Positions 43,240 to 54,893 of a DNA stretch of 64,000 nucleotides are shown here, one piece after another. The translations under genes were made by a program, and so were the position numbers. Within the stretch, counting starts at the first letter, position 1; each line of letters starts with the position of its first letter. This DNA is from Setophaga petechia (lineage: Eukaryota > Chordata > Aves > Passeriformes > Parulidae), in contig JANCRA010000065.1 of assembly GCA_024362935.1 (NCBI GenBank), positions 248,001-312,000 on the forward strand, in the 5' to 3' direction. The notes under the pieces were generated by a model that did no database searches, was not told where the DNA came from, and was given only the letters and a program-made list of their open reading frames with translations.

Positions 43240-43575
43240 AAACGGTCCCAGCCCATATTTGTTCCCAGTCTGTATCATCCTGATCCATATGGTCCCACTC
43301 CCTAGGATCCCAGTCCAGGTGATCCCAGTCTGTGTGCTCCCAGTCCATAGGATCCCAGTCCATTCAGTCCCAGTCCATATTTAATCGCACTCCAGGCCAT
43401 CCCGGTCTGGAGGGTTCTGAACCACAGGATCCCCATCCACGTGATCCCAGTCCAGCTGATCCCAGGCTGTGTGGTCCTGATCCATATGGTCCCAGTCTAT
43501 TCAGCCCCAATCCAAAGGATCCCAACCCATATTTGATCCCAGCCCATATTTGATCCCAGTCTGTGTGGTCCTGCA
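43240..43575. repeat. Minisatellite GATCCCAGTCCATATGGTCC type
   Basis: Units of about 20 bases with CCCAGTCCATAT at its core. A shorter, related array lies at 53745-53930 in the same place relative to ZNF-3. Confidence 0.75.
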
Positions 43576-43654
43576 CACACTCCCAGTATCTGAAATTCCA
43601 GTCCCCAGCCAGGAAAAAATGTTCCTGTCCTTGAACTTCCTTCCTATCATCTTA

Positions 43655-44110
43655 AAAAATTAGAATGAAATTATAAATAAATAAATAATAATTAAAATAA
43701 ATAACTATAATGAAAATGAAATATAGTAATTTCAACTCTTTCTTACAATACTCCCATAATGATTCAAGCCAAAAAAACAATAACTATTACTATAACATTA
43801 CCAAGAAATATAAATAAATTATATACCAAGAAATAACTTTTGAAAGTTTTAACTCGATGACTTAAAATACTTGAGATAAAAAATATCTAAAAACACTAAC
43901 ATACAATCTAACACACCTTAGTAAAACAATTCATATTACAAATATACTAAACACAAAACCAAACACCACTATAATTTCTCAGACATTTTAACCAAACAAA
44001 TCAACTTTAATAACATCTTTAAGTACTCTAAAACAAAATTATTTTTAAAAGACGTATTGTGTGTGTATGGTTTTATTTGGATATTGGTTTTTGAATTGTT
44101 AGAGGCCAGA
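43655..44110. other. AT-rich segment, inverted partner of 10340-10650
   Basis: Very AT-rich, no gene. From about 43830 it matches the reverse complement of the sequence downstream of ZNF-1, so it marks the outer end of the zinc-finger inverted repeat. Confidence 0.7.
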
Positions 44111-44219
44111 TGATTTAAAAAATGGGACTTTTCTAGGAATTTGAACAGCTGAGAAGGCGGCACTCCACAAACAGAACTGGGTGAAAATGAACGGGACAGA
44201 AATCAGTAACTCTGAAAGT

Positions 44220-44225
44220 TTTATT
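44220..44225 (-). promoter_or_regulatory. Polyadenylation signal of ZNF-2
   Basis: AATAAA on the minus strand, about 460 bases after the ZNF-2 stop, in the segment shared by all three zinc-finger blocks. Confidence 0.5.
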
Positions 44226-44683
44226 TGCTATCAAATACATCCCACACAGCCAGCCCCACACAATCCCCATCCCACCGCTCCAAATTGGGATCCCACTTCT
44301 ACCAATTGCCTCCCAGCCCCATCTGACCATGGTGGCTGTGGAAGGGAGTGAGTTTGGTCTGGGATTGAGTTTTCTTGAGGTGGGAACATGCAATCAGAGA
44401 GGGGTTTGAGCCTTTATGGGTTAAAATTCATTTGTTTTCAGCGGGATTTGAGTGGTTTTGAAGTGACAGATAAATCCCTCTTGACTTTGGGAGTGCAAAG
44501 AGATGGAGAAGTGAAAAAAATTAAGGCCAAACAAAAAGGAGAAGCAGCCAGGTGTGTTGCCAACATGGATCACAGGGAATGTGGGTGACCAGGACTGTGC
44601 CCAAAGTGCCTCCTCCAGTGGGAGATGGAGCTGGAGCAGCGCATGAAGCTCTTCCCGCACTCGGGGCACTTGCAGGGCTTCCC

Positions 44684-45622
44684 TTACCGGTGTCTCCGTT
44701 GGTGTTGGGTGAAGGAAGAGCTCCTGGAGAAACTCTTCCCACACTGGGGACACTCGTAGGGCCTCTCCCCTGTGTGGATGCGCCAGTGGGTGATGAGTTT
44801 GGAGTTGTGCTTGAATCCCTTCCCGCAGTTGGGGCATTGGAAGGGCCTCTCCTCTCTGTGAATCCAATAGTGCCATAGGAGATGGGACCTGATCTGAAAC
44901 CCCTTCCCACACTTGGAACACTCATAGGGCCTCTCCCCTGAGTGGATCTTTTGGTGGACAATCAGGTTGGATCTCTGGCTGAAGCTCTTCCCACATTCCT
45001 CACACTCGTGGGGCCTCTCCCCAGTGTGGATGCGTCGGTGCACGACAAGATTGGAGTTGTACCTGAAGCCCTGCCCGCAGTCGGGGCAGCGGAAGGGCCT
45101 CTCCTCTGTGTGCGTGCGCTGGTGCAGGAGGAGATTGGAGCTGCTCTGAAACCTCTTCCTGCACTGATCACACTCGTAGGGCCGTTCCCCAGTGTGGGTC
45201 CTCTGGTGCCTGATCAGACCAGAGCTCCACCTGAAGCTCTTCCCACACTCCCCGCTCGTGTGGGGCTTCTCCCCATCATCACCCTGCTCATGCAGCACCA
45301 GCTCCGAGCTCTGGCTCCATCTCCGGCCGCCTTCCCAGCCCAGGCTGGCTCTTTCCCCCTCACATCCCCGCCGGCTGCGTCTGCAGCCCCTCCTCGTGCG
45401 GCATCTCCGGGCCTTTTCCTCCCCGGTGGCTTCCTGCGCCGTGGAGCCGCTCCAAACGGCCTCTTCCACCAGGTTCTGCCACGGGCATTTGTCCTCCCTG
45501 CTCTCCATGCTCAGCTCCTGCTCTGGGCGAGGAAGGACAAGGACAGGATGGGATTTGCCTCCGTGCCACAGGCAAGGGCAAGGAGATCCCCTCAGGCCGT
45601 CCCCGGCAGCCGCCACCGCCAC
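44684..45622 (-). CDS. ZNF-2: C2H2 zinc-finger gene, 5'-deleted copy
   Basis: The last exon (45522-44684, after a CGCCCAG acceptor) encodes the basic linker ([14 protein letters not shown]) and seven finger units. Finger 1 has Ser in place of its first Cys (TSGECGKSF); the other six are complete. The stop is TAA at 44684. The exon with the usual ATG (MPQDTEA in the paralogues) is missing: about 650 bases are deleted, joining upstream CpG-island sequence to intron sequence near 45600. The first ATG in frame is at 45508 inside this exon, and a longer open frame runs upstream to 45622 without ATG. It might be translated as a six-finger DNA-binding protein, or not at all. Confidence 0.6.
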   Translation of the reverse strand: MAVAAAGDGLRGSPCPCLWHGGKSHPVLVLPRPEQELSMESREDKCPWQNLVEEAVWSGSTAQEATGEEKARRCRTRRGCRRSRRGCEGERASLGWEGGRRWSQSSELVLHEQGDDGEKPHTSGECGKSFRWSSGLIRHQRTHTGERPYECDQCRKRFQSSSNLLLHQRTHTEERPFRCPDCGQGFRYNSNLVVHRRIHTGERPHECEECGKSFSQRSNLIVHQKIHSGERPYECSKCGKGFQIRSHLLWHYWIHREERPFQCPNCGKGFKHNSKLITHWRIHTGERPYECPQCGKSFSRSSSFTQHQRRHR

Positions 45623-45699
45623 CCCTCCGATGTCCCCCCGAGGGGCCTTTTCCGCTCAGCCTTGGACTTCTTCATTCTCCAAACATCCCCACAGAAAAC

Positions 45700-46310
45700 C
45701 CAACCCAGGGACCCCCCGGGATTTCTGGGCCGAGCTCACCGTCCCCGCTCACTTGCGCGATGGGGGCCGCTGATCCCACAGGTGGGGGCTGCGAATTGAG
45801 GCAGGGATCGACCGACCGCGTGGTTCAGTTTGCTCAGCCTTGATCCGCCTTTGTCCTTCCTCTTCCTCCCGCTCCTCCTCTGTCTTATCTCCACCTCCTT
45901 CTCTTCTTCCATCCCTCCCCCTCCTCCTCCCCCCTGACCCCGCCTCCTCCTCCTCCTCCCCCTCCATCCCTGCCCTTCCCTCCCTCCTCCTCCTCCCCCA
46001 GCAGCAGCCACACCCTCGGTGCCCCGTTCCCGCAGCCCTCGCAGCCCGGGGCAGGAGCGGCCATGGAGCCGGGACAGGTCGGGATGGGCAGCGCGGGGCT
46101 CTCGGCTGCTCCCAGCCACTGCGGGCGGGGGGAAGCCGGCCCGGGCCAAAGGAGAGGCAAACTGGGCAAACTGGGAGCTGCACATCCAAACTGGGCCTTG
46201 CTGGGGACCCTGCCTGGCCACTGCCAGCCCTTGGGGCAGCTCTCGGCACATCCGCCAGGGGGGAACGCACACAGGGCTGGGGGATCCCAGCAGTGGCAGC
46301 ACTGCCAGCG
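45700..46310. promoter_or_regulatory. CpG island upstream of ZNF-2
   Basis: GC-rich, with pyrimidine-rich CCTCCTCC tracts and a segment (about 46020-46260) nearly identical to 59740-59950 near ZNF-3. It lies just 5' of ZNF-2 on the minus strand and probably holds the family promoter and first non-coding exon. Confidence 0.5.
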
Positions 46311-46445
46311 ACTGGGATTGGGCTGGGATTGTCCTGGGAGTGACTGGGGCTGTACTGGCTTTATACTGACATCATACTGGGATCATACTGGGAGTGACTG
46401 GGACAGTTCTAGGTTTCTATTGATATTATACTGGTATCATTCAGT
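46310..46445. repeat. Remnant of the ACTGGGA minisatellite cut by ERV-C
   Basis: Short G-rich run of ACTGGGA units that ends at the ERV-C 5' LTR. In the ZNF-3 block the same position holds over 2 kb of array. Confidence 0.65.
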
Positions 46446-47090
46446 TTTGGGAAGGAGGAAAGTTGGACAAGAAAGTCTCACATGTGTGTACTTAGCAGAA
46501 AGGTTTTTAAATGTGGAACCTGATGAAGGAATAGGATTGGAAGCAAGTTTTGATCTAGAAGAAAAGAATTGCTGAGCCAGTCTTACTGGCTAACCAAGGA
46601 GGCAAAGGGTGTGTTAGTTACAAGAGGGTTTATGGCTTAGAGCAAAGGATAAACCCACCTCAAATAAGAAGATGTTTTTACCAAGCAGAACGATACAAGC
46701 AAGCAAGGCAGCAAAGTTGCAAATAGTAAAAAGGTCTCAGAATTTTCCACTGCAAGAAAACTGAAAAACAACTTCTAGCTTAAAGTGTAATGTACTTTCA
46801 GTGAGTAGAGAATAGTAATTTGAATATGGTAATTATAGTAGTTATGATAGGCTATAGGTAAAAGTAAAGGTGTAGATTGGTTGTTCTGTGTTAAGAGCTC
46901 AGCAAAGAAGAGTATGTAATGCACTGTAACCAAAGCTAAAGGGTCTCCAGGCTTGTGTGCAGCTGGAGCTGACAGCTGTAGGCACAGGCTCTGTCACCCA
47001 CGACCCTGGACTGCTGTAACCTCTGGGATACAATAAACTGCATTTTGGAGAGCTGCCTGGAGTCCCACATCTCTCATTCAGCCTCTTACA
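46446..47090 (+). mobile_element. ERV-C 5' LTR
   Basis: Runs from TTGGGAAGG to GCCTCTTACA with ACAATAAACTGC near the end; about 645 bases. TGGTGCCCACATTTTAG directly follows at 47092 and is the likely primer-binding site. Confidence 0.7.
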
Positions 47091-47299
47091 GTGGTGCCCA
47101 CATTTTAGTTGGCAAACTCAGACTTATTGGCAGTAAGAGACCTGCCGGTGAACTCAGTAGGAAGCGGCCGCAAGGATCAGGCACCTGGAAGGAGGGTGAC
47201 CGGGGCCCGGACAGGAGCTGCTGCTGGACAGTACCTGGATCGGAGCCTCTGCGTACAGCGCCTGCTGCATAGCTGGACAGCAGGTGAGCACCGGGAATA

Positions 47300-48100
47300 A
47301 TGGGGCAGAATCAGTCTGTTCCGCGGAGAGATGTGTATCAGCATTTAAAATCTTTAATGACATCAAGTCCAAAAACCTTGCCTAAGCAAGAGCTCAAAAA
47401 GCTTTTAAAATGGACTAGAACTCATATCCCAAATGCTGACTCTGAAGCTGTCTATACCAGAGACCTTTGGGACTCCGCGGGGGTTAAATTGTATAATGCC
47501 ATCTCTCGGCGTGACAGAGCAGCAGCGGAACTTCTCCCGGCTTGCCGAGTCCTTGTGGAAATCTTTGTCGCGAATCCCCCGCCCCGCGCCCCTCGCCCGC
47601 CCCCATTGCACCTGAACCCCGCAGCCGCAGCCTCGGCCTCTCCAGCTGCCAGAGAGGGGGAGAGAACAAAGCGGGGAAGAGAACAGACACTGCTGCTGCT
47701 CCGGCCCAGAGCCGGATCCCGAATCCTCCATCCCGCTGCCCTTCTACCTGCGCTGCGGACAGGCGCTGCCGTCCCAGCCTGCCCCATTCCCAGCCCTGGC
47801 ACCACCGTCCCAGCCTGCCCCGTGCCCGGCCCTGGCACCGCTATCCCAGCCCGCCCTGTGCCCGGCCCTGGCACTGCTGTCCCAGCCTGCCCCGTGCCCG
47901 GCCCTGGCACCGCTGTCCCAGCCCGCCCCGTGCCCGGCCCCGCGGGGCTCCGACCTGCACAGCGGGGCCGGTGTGGGCTCCGTGGCCAAAGTGCACAGAA
48001 ATCAGAAGTTGACTCTCTTAAACCAGCGGGACCTGCATCTCATCGCTGGGCAGGTCGCCACCGGCAACAAAAAACACTGAAAGAGCCAAAAAATCATCCC
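47300..48100 (+). pseudogene. ERV-C gag remnant: matrix then repeat-rich tail
   Basis: ATG at 47300 is followed by a matrix-type start with a myristoylation-like MGQNQS and about 85 codons of matrix. The frame then enters Pro/Ala-rich sequence that includes a 36-base minisatellite and no capsid. The frame is open to 48214 but joins RT-connection sequence in a different frame, the mark of a large internal deletion. Confidence 0.65.
47760..47945. repeat. 36-base minisatellite inside ERV-C gag
   Basis: About five units of CCCAGCCTGCCCCGTGCCCG plus CCCTGGCACCGCTGT. The unit length is a multiple of three, so the frame encodes a 12-residue proline-rich repeat. Confidence 0.8.
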
Positions 48101-48132
48101 CCGGATCTCCTGCTCCTGAAGCTAGGAAGGCT

Positions 48133-49841
48133 TTGGAGAAAATTACTGATGCTCTGCAAAATAGACAAGCACATAGTAATGCTCCAGATAAACCTTTTTT
48201 CCTTGCAGTTCTAGGGGAAACGCTGAGACTGCATGGCCTCATCTTCCAGTGGGACTCCTCTCAAAATTATCCTTTGCTAATAATTGAATGGGGTTTTCTT
48301 TCTTACAGGGCACCAAAGACAATCTTCACACCTTTAGAGATGATTTCTCAAATTGTCATTAAGGGCAGGGCAAGGCTTCTTGCCATAGCAGGTTGTGAAT
48401 TTAAAATCATCTCTTTACCTATGATTAAATCCTGTTTTGATTGGGCCATGCAAAAGTCAGAAGATTTACTGTATGCCTTGTTAGATTTTCCAGGTGTTTG
48501 CTCTATTCTTTATCCAGCACACAAAGTGATCAAAGCTAAATTATGCTACAAAGAGAAACCCCTTATCAGTGAAGAACCTTTAGATGCAGTTACTCTCTTC
48601 ATGATGGGTCAGGACAAACACACAAGGCAGTAGTTAAAATAAAACTGGCAAAATAAAAACACTAAATCCTGGGAACAAGACATTGAAAAGGTTGAAGGTT
48701 CTCCTCAGATTGTTGAATTGGCTGCAGTTGTAAGAGCATTTCAGCTCTTCCCAGAACCTTTTAACTTAGTCACTGATTCTGCATATGTTGCTAACATTGT
48801 TAAGAGAATTGAAGGGTCTGTTTTAAAAGATGTTGGCAATGACAACTTGTGTCTTTGGCCTACCTGTCTTGATCAAATTTTGTTACACAGGACTAATCCT
48901 TCCTTTGTTGCTCACATTAGAGCTCACTCTGGTCTCCCAGGATTTATGGCAGAAGGGAATGCAGGAGCTGATGCACTGGCATCAGCAGCGTGTGATGAGG
49001 GAGCTGCAGGAGACAGTAAAGGCTGCACGTCTGTGCTTCCTGCAGCTCCCTTGCCTGACATTGTTGAACAAGCTAAATTGAGTCATGCCTTTTTTCACCA
49101 AAATGCACGGGGGATCAGACGAGATTTTCACATCTCCCTACAGCAAGCACAAGACATTGTACGGGCTTGCCCTGACTGCCAGCTAGTTCAACCTATCCCT
49201 TCTTCAGGAGCAACCAACCCAAGGGGGTTGGAGAGTTTGCAGAAGTGGCAAACAGATGTCACAAAGTACCCTTCCTTTGGGAAATTTAAAAATATCCATG
49301 TCTCTATTGATACATTTCCAAAAGCAGTTTTTGCGTCTGTACATACAGGAGAAACAGCTAAGCATGTTTGCCAGCATTTTTCACAAGTATTTTCCTCACT
49401 GGGTGTCCCTCAAGAAATTAAAACTGATAATAGTCCTTCATATGCTTCACAAGAATTGACCACATTTTTAAATGACTGGGGTGTTCGCCATACATTTGGT
49501 ATTCCCTACTCTCCTACAGGTCAGGAAATGGTGGAAAGAACACATCAAACTCTAAAACATATTTTAGATTCACAAAAAGCAGGGGGGGAGCCCAGGATAC
49601 ACCTCAAAGGAGGCTGAATAGGACTTTGTATGTTTATAACTTTTTGAATAGCTCTGCAGAAGCTATTTACAGACATTTCAAGAACAATAAAAAAGCAAAA
49701 CTGAAGGAACACCCCCCAGGTTTAATTAAAAATCTAGAATCAGGAAAAATAGAGGGACCATTTCAGCTTATTACATGGGGCAAGGGTTTTTCGTGTATTT
49801 CTACAGATACAGGACTCAAGTGGATTCCAGCAAAACAGTGA
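48133..49841 (+). pseudogene. ERV-C pol 3' part: connection, RNase H, integrase
   Basis: The frame starts in the RT connection domain (LHGLIFQWDSS); no YMDD region exists. Stops TAG 48631-48633 and TAA 48640-48642 fall in RNase H, whose first motif is altered (LFMMGQD). The rest is readable (TDSAYVAN, HIRAHSGLPG). Integrase keeps HAFFH/CPDC and the core residues (TDVTKY, KTDNSPSY, VERTHQ). A frameshift at about 49560-49620 precedes the C-terminal domain (ends 49841). Confidence 0.75.
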
Positions 49842-49968
49842 AATCATACCACCCATCAAAGCCCGTGGCTGCTTCTGCACCAGCCAGTGACCCTGTGAGT
49901 GGGAGCCGAGAGACGGGCACCCAAACGTGAACTGCACAGAACCACTCAGAGAAAACTGTCTGCCAGAA

Positions 49969-51290
49969 ATGGATCAAGAAAAGAATGGAGTTGTATTATT
50001 AGTGGCACTGGTGCATGCTGTTTTTAACTTTTATTTTTATCTTTGCAGTGAAGCTTTACCTGTAACTCAACCAAAACCAAATGTTTGGGTTTCTTTAGCC
50101 AAGTCCGCAGGCTCTGACACCATTTGCTTATCTAACACTAGCCCTGATAAACCTTTTTCAACTTGTTTAGTTGGAGTTCCTTTCCCAGAGGGTTTTGATA
50201 ATGTTTCTTTTGAGAAATATTGGCCATATGATGATCATCACATTTCCCCAACTCCCAGCCCGAGACACCAAACATACATTGATAATTTTAAAGTTGATAA
50301 ATCTGACCTTCAAGAATTAGAAATTTTAGGCTCACTAACTATGGACACTTGTTATTTGTTTCATTTTGTAGAAAAAAATGGGCCACATTTAAATGTTACT
50401 CCTTATCACCCAGTTTATAGCAATATGACTTCTTCATGTAATCAAACTAAGCTTCTTAGATATGATGAACCTCATACAAATTGTTTAACAAACTTCCAAT
50501 TCGATTTCCTAAAGGAATTTGGCTCATCTGTGGAGACAGGGCTTGGCAAGGTATTCTCTCAAAAATAGATGGTGGTCCTTGTGCACTGGGACAACTTACA
50601 GTAATTGCTCCCAGTGTCAAAAAAGCATTTAAAAAGAAAAACAGAAAAATAAGATCTTCCTTAGGGCATCATGATGACAGCAACTGCAATAGTGAGTTTC
50701 ACCCCTGGAACTCTGGAAAATCAATTGTTACAAGCATTTTTTTGCCTCAGATAAGTTCTGCAACTGCATTGAAACAGTTAAACAAATTAGGGTGTTGGCT
50801 CAGTAAAGAAGTAAATGCCACCTCTACCATAATTAGTGATTTCCTGACAGATGAAGAGGCAGTCAGACATGCCACTTGACAAAACAGAGCTGCTGTTGGC
50901 TTTCTTTTACTAGCACATGGGCATGGCTGTGAAGATTTTGAAGGATTGTGTTGTATGAATTTGTCTGATCATTCTGCTTCAATTCATAAACAGCTGCAAA
51001 ACTTAAAAGATTTAGCTGACCAAATGACAACAGATGATCCATCTTGGTAAGACAGTTTGATGGTTGGAGCGTTGCAACTTGGCTGAAGGAACCTTGGAAG
51101 TGAGGTTTGATTGTGTTAGTGGTGATAATTGGAATTATGGTAGTGGTACCCTGTGCACTTCAATGTGTGCAGAGAATGATGAATAAGACAGTTGCCAGCA
51201 TCTTTTTTGTTCATCAGAATGGGGGAGATGTTGGGAAGGATGAAAGTTTGACAAGAAAGTCTCACAGATATGTATGCTTAACAGAAAGAT
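49969..51290 (+). pseudogene. ERV-C env, multiply broken
   Basis: ATG at 49969 opens a surface subunit with a hydrophobic signal segment and several N-x-S/T sites. The frame shifts near 50520. TGA at 50877-50879 interrupts the transmembrane subunit, which still shows the LLLAHGHG segment and C-x6-CC (CEDFEGLCC). More stops follow from 51048. It is the same env type as in ERV-B. Confidence 0.75.
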
Positions 51291-51772
51291 TTTGAAATGT
51301 GGAGTCTGATGAAGCAATAGAGATGGAAGCAAGTTTTGATCTAGAAGAAAAGAATTGCTGAGCCAGTCTTACTGGCTAACCAAGGAGGCAAAGGGTGTGT
51401 TAGTTAGAAGGGGTTTTTATGGCTTAGAGCAAAGGATAAACCCACCTCAAACAAGAAGATGTTGTTACCAAGCAAAAAGATAGCACAGGCAAACAAGGCA
51501 GCAAAGTTGCAAGTAGAAAAAAAGTCTCAGAATTTTCCACTGCAAGAAAACTGAAAAACAGCTTCTAGCTCAAACTGTAATGTACTAAATTTTAGTGACT
51601 GGAGAATAGTAACATCAATATGGTAATTATAGGAGTTTTGATAGGCTATAGGTAACAGTAAGGGTATAGATTGCTTCTACTGTATTAAGATGCTCAGGAA
51701 AGAAAAGTCTATAATGCACTGTAACCAAAACCAAAGGGTCTCCAGGCCTGCCTGCAGCTGGAGCTGACAGCT
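51229..51772 (+). mobile_element. ERV-C 3' LTR, truncated
   Basis: Begins TGTTGGGAAGGATG after a GGGGGAGA purine run and matches the 5' LTR until GAGCTGACAGCT, where a different LTR starts. The R-U5 part is missing. Confidence 0.75.
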
Positions 51773-52413
51773 TGTCCTAGGGTGACGTTATGGTGCTTGT
51801 GTCCCCATTTATGTGCTCTGTTTATGCTGGATATCATGTTCTGTGCCTTTGAGACTGGCTCTGAAGAGTGGAAGTTTTGTTTTGGTTTCTTATCAGCCGC
51901 TCCCCCGTGGCTGGTGGGGCACAGAGATGGGGCAGTACATGGTGCTGCTTTTGCTTTTTGCTTGGCTTTTTGCTCTGCTCTCGCTCCTGTTTTGCTTTTG
52001 CTTCTGCTCATTAGTTAGTTTAGCTAAACAGTCCAGATTTCTTCATGGACTGTTTCTCCTCTCCTTTTTTTGGACCTACTTGAACCTGCTCCGGACTGGG
52101 ACCTGGGAACACCGAGAGTTTGCACCTTGTGGCTGCAGCAGCTGCCCCAGCACCGGGGGGACTGAGAACAGAGCGACCACCCCCAGAGAGACTTTCTGAA
52201 TTTGTCATCTTTGTCAGAGCAGTGAAAGAGTGGTGTCATCTGGTATTGTTAATTTTGTCTGCTGGGGGTGCTGTGCCTGTTAAATAAACAGGTTCTTTCC
52301 ACTTCTCTCCGAGGAATCCATCCCGACCCGGTTGAGGGGAGGGGCTGTGTGGGTTTGCTTTCTGGAGGGGCCCCTTTGGACATTCTCTACCAAATTTGCC
52401 CTAAATCAGGACA
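51773..52413 (+). mobile_element. Solo LTR, TGTCCTAGGGTGACG family
   Basis: Starts TGTCCTAGGGTGACG, has TAAATAAACAGG at about 52280 and ends AAATCAGGACA; 641 bases. It interrupts the ERV-C 3' LTR. Flanks ACAGCT and CCACCT agree at four of six bases and could be a decayed target-site duplication. Confidence 0.75.
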
Positions 52414-52429
52414 CCACCTTTCTACCTGT

Positions 52430-52612
52430 CCTGGATGGCTCGGGCTGTCTGATGTAACAATAGGGGGGAAAGGGGACTGTGGGGAGAGCAGAGGACATCT
52501 AAACAACAGACTGCAATAACATAATCACACATCAATAAGGCTTCTCTTAATATTCACACAGTATTCATCCCTTAATTGTGAGAGCCAATCATCTCATTAG
52601 CCATCTATAACA
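52430..52612 (-). mobile_element. LTR fragment, minus strand
   Basis: On the minus strand it starts TGTTATAGATGGCTAATG and continues GAGCCAATC-related sequence like the LTRs at 12619 and 63405, then is cut off towards 52430. Confidence 0.55.
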
Positions 52613-52617
52613 CAAAG

Positions 52618-52935
52618 GGACCTAAAATCACCGTTAAAAGGCTTGGTTCAACCTAAAATTACGCAAAGGCCTAAAATCAGCCAAAGGCATCTAAAATCCA
52701 CCCTAAACCTGCCCGGTTTATCCTAAAATCACCCAAACAGGCGCCCAAACTCCACACAAATGAGCTTATATGATCCTAATCAAATCAAAAATTCCCCCTA
52801 CACCCCACCAGATTTGGCCTAAAATCAGCCAGAGGGGCCTAAAATCCACCCTAAAAAGCTTGAAATCACTGCAAGGGACCTGAACCCCACCCTAAACCTG
52901 CCCAGTTAGGCCTAAAATCACCCAAATGGGCCTAA
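52618..52935. repeat. Minisatellite CCTAAAATCAGCCAAAGG type
   Basis: Units of about 20-35 bases with CCTAAAATC, CCACCCTAAA and variants. No coding potential. Confidence 0.75.
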
Positions 52936-53640
52936 ATTCTCTGGGACTGAGACCAAACCCAGCAGCAGAACCAGCACCAGCAGCAAGACTGAGACCGACA
53001 CTGACACTGGAACTGGGATTGGCAGCGCTACAGGACCAGCACTGGGACTGGGACCAAGACCCAGACCAGAACCAGCACCAGAACTGGCATTGGGACCAAG
53101 ACTGGGACCAAGCCTGACACTGGGACCGGCACCAGGAGCGCTTTGGAACTGGGACTGGCACCGGCAGCGCTCCAGGACTGGGATCAGGACCGAGACTGGA
53201 ACCCGGCACCCGCAGCGGGACTGCTCTGGGACCGGGACCAGGACCGAGACCGGGAGCCCTCCAGGACTGAGACCGAGAGCGTCACCGGAACCAGCACCGA
53301 GACTGGCAGCGCTCTGGGACCGGGACCGAGGCTGAGATTGGCACTGGGAGCACTCCGGGACCAAGACCAGAACCAGTAGCAGCACTGGGTCCAGAACTGC
53401 TCTGAGACTGAGACTGAGACCAGCACTGAAACCAGCACCAGCACTGGCACCGAGAATGGCACCGCTGCAGAACTGAGACTGGGACTGGGACTGGCACCAC
53501 TCTGGGATTGAGATCGACATGAAAACCAGAATCAGCACTGGGAGGGCTCTGGGACTGAGATGGAGACTGAGGCTGGGACTGGGATCAGTGCAAGGATCAC
53601 TCTGGGACTGGCACCAGGATTGTAAATGGGATTGGCACTG
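52936..53640. repeat. GGGACTGGGACC minisatellite
   Basis: Six-base-related degenerate array (GGGACC, GAGACC, ACTGGG, GGCACC). It gives a long minus-strand frame rich in Gln, Ser and Leu, which is only a repeat translation. Confidence 0.8.
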
Positions 53641-53744
53641 GGATCCCTCCTGGACCTCTGCGTTCATTCCAGAGAGCTTTGGCTGTGCCCCCGGGCAGGA
53701 TGGGGAGGGACCCCTGGGCAGGGCGGGACCCCCTCGGTTCACAT

Positions 53745-53930
53745 TGATCCGGTGCAGCCATCCCGGTCCATATGGTCCAGTTTGGATGATCTCAGTCTCT
53801 GCTCCTAATCCATATGGGCCCAGCCTGTGAAATCCTGGTCCACGTGATCCCAGTCTGTACAATCCCAAGCCACACAATTCCAGTCCACATGATCCCAGTC
53901 TGTATGGTCATGCACAGCACACACTCCAAG
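53745..53930. repeat. Short minisatellite related to 43240-43575
   Basis: CCAGTCCACATGATCCCAGT-type units, followed by the GGAATTCCAGTTCCAGCCAG segment that also follows the array near ZNF-2. Confidence 0.65.
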
Positions 53931-54282
53931 GCTCTGGAATTCCAGTTCCAGCCAGGAAAAGATGTTCCTGCCCTTGAAAGCAAAGCTCTTAAGAAGGGGC
54001 CGAAAGCCAAGTGGAGCAAGATCCTACAGTGACATTTCACTGCCAGCCTTCAGAACTTCACCCATGGCTGTTGTAGCTCCTGCACTGGGAATTAAATCAG
54101 GGCAGGGTCTTTGGTGGCAGCTGCCCTGGCTCAAGGGAGACACTGAGAGAGAAAGAGAGCAGACAAAGAGAGGCAGGAGAGCAAGGAGGACACAAACACA
54201 ACCAGCTGAGAAGGTGGCACTCTGCAAACAGAACTGCAACAGACTGAAAATGAATGGGACAGAAATCAGTAACTCTCAAAGT

Positions 54283-54288
54283 TTTATT
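54283..54288 (-). promoter_or_regulatory. Polyadenylation-type signal of ZNF-3
   Basis: AATAAA on the minus strand at the position equivalent to the signals of ZNF-1 and ZNF-2, about 600 bases after the stop. Confidence 0.45.
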
Positions 54289-54893
54289 GACTACCAAATA
54301 CATCCCACCCACCCAAACCCACACAATCCCTATCCCACCACTCCAAATTTGGATCCCACTTCTCTCAATCTTCTTCCAATCCCATCTCACTCTGGTGGCT
54401 GTCAAATCAAGTGAGTTTGGCATGGGATTGCATTTTTTTGAGGTGGCAATAAGCCATTCTGAGGCTTGAGCCTGTAGGAATAAAAATTCTGTTGTTTTCA
54501 GTGGGATTAAGTTGTTTGAGGTGACCGTCTTGGCTTTTGCAGTGCAAAGAGATGGAGAACACTGCTCAAAATTCCGCCAGAACCCACAAATCCCCAGAAT
54601 ATTGTCCCCAAACCATCAATTCCCCCAAAAAAACGTTTAAAATGGTGGGACTTTAGACATCTTGGATCCATTTCATTCATTTAACTGTGTTTTGGCTGCC
54701 TTCAAGGAATGAAGATGAATCAGAAAAAAACTAAGGTGAAACTAAAAGTTGAAGCAGCCAGGTGTGTTCCCAACATGGATAACAGGGAATGGGAGTGACC
54801 AGGGCTGTGCCCAAAGTGCCTCCTCCAGTGGGGGATGGAGCTGGAGCAGCGCACGAAGCTCTTCCCTCACTCGGGGCACTCGCAGGGCTTCCC

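Larger units (their letters stand above)
46446..51772 (+). mobile_element. ERV-C: internally deleted class II provirus
   Basis: 5' LTR, matrix, a proline-rich repeat, RT connection domain, RNase H, integrase, env, 3' LTR. Capsid, nucleocapsid, protease and the RT catalytic part are absent. The 3' LTR is cut at 51772 by another LTR. Its pol and env are related to those of ERV-B. Confidence 0.8.

Noticed and set aside
52918..53877. Minus-strand frame of 319 codons, rich in Ser/Gln/Leu
   Set aside because: It is the translation of the GGGACTGGGACC minisatellite; all frames of the array are open.
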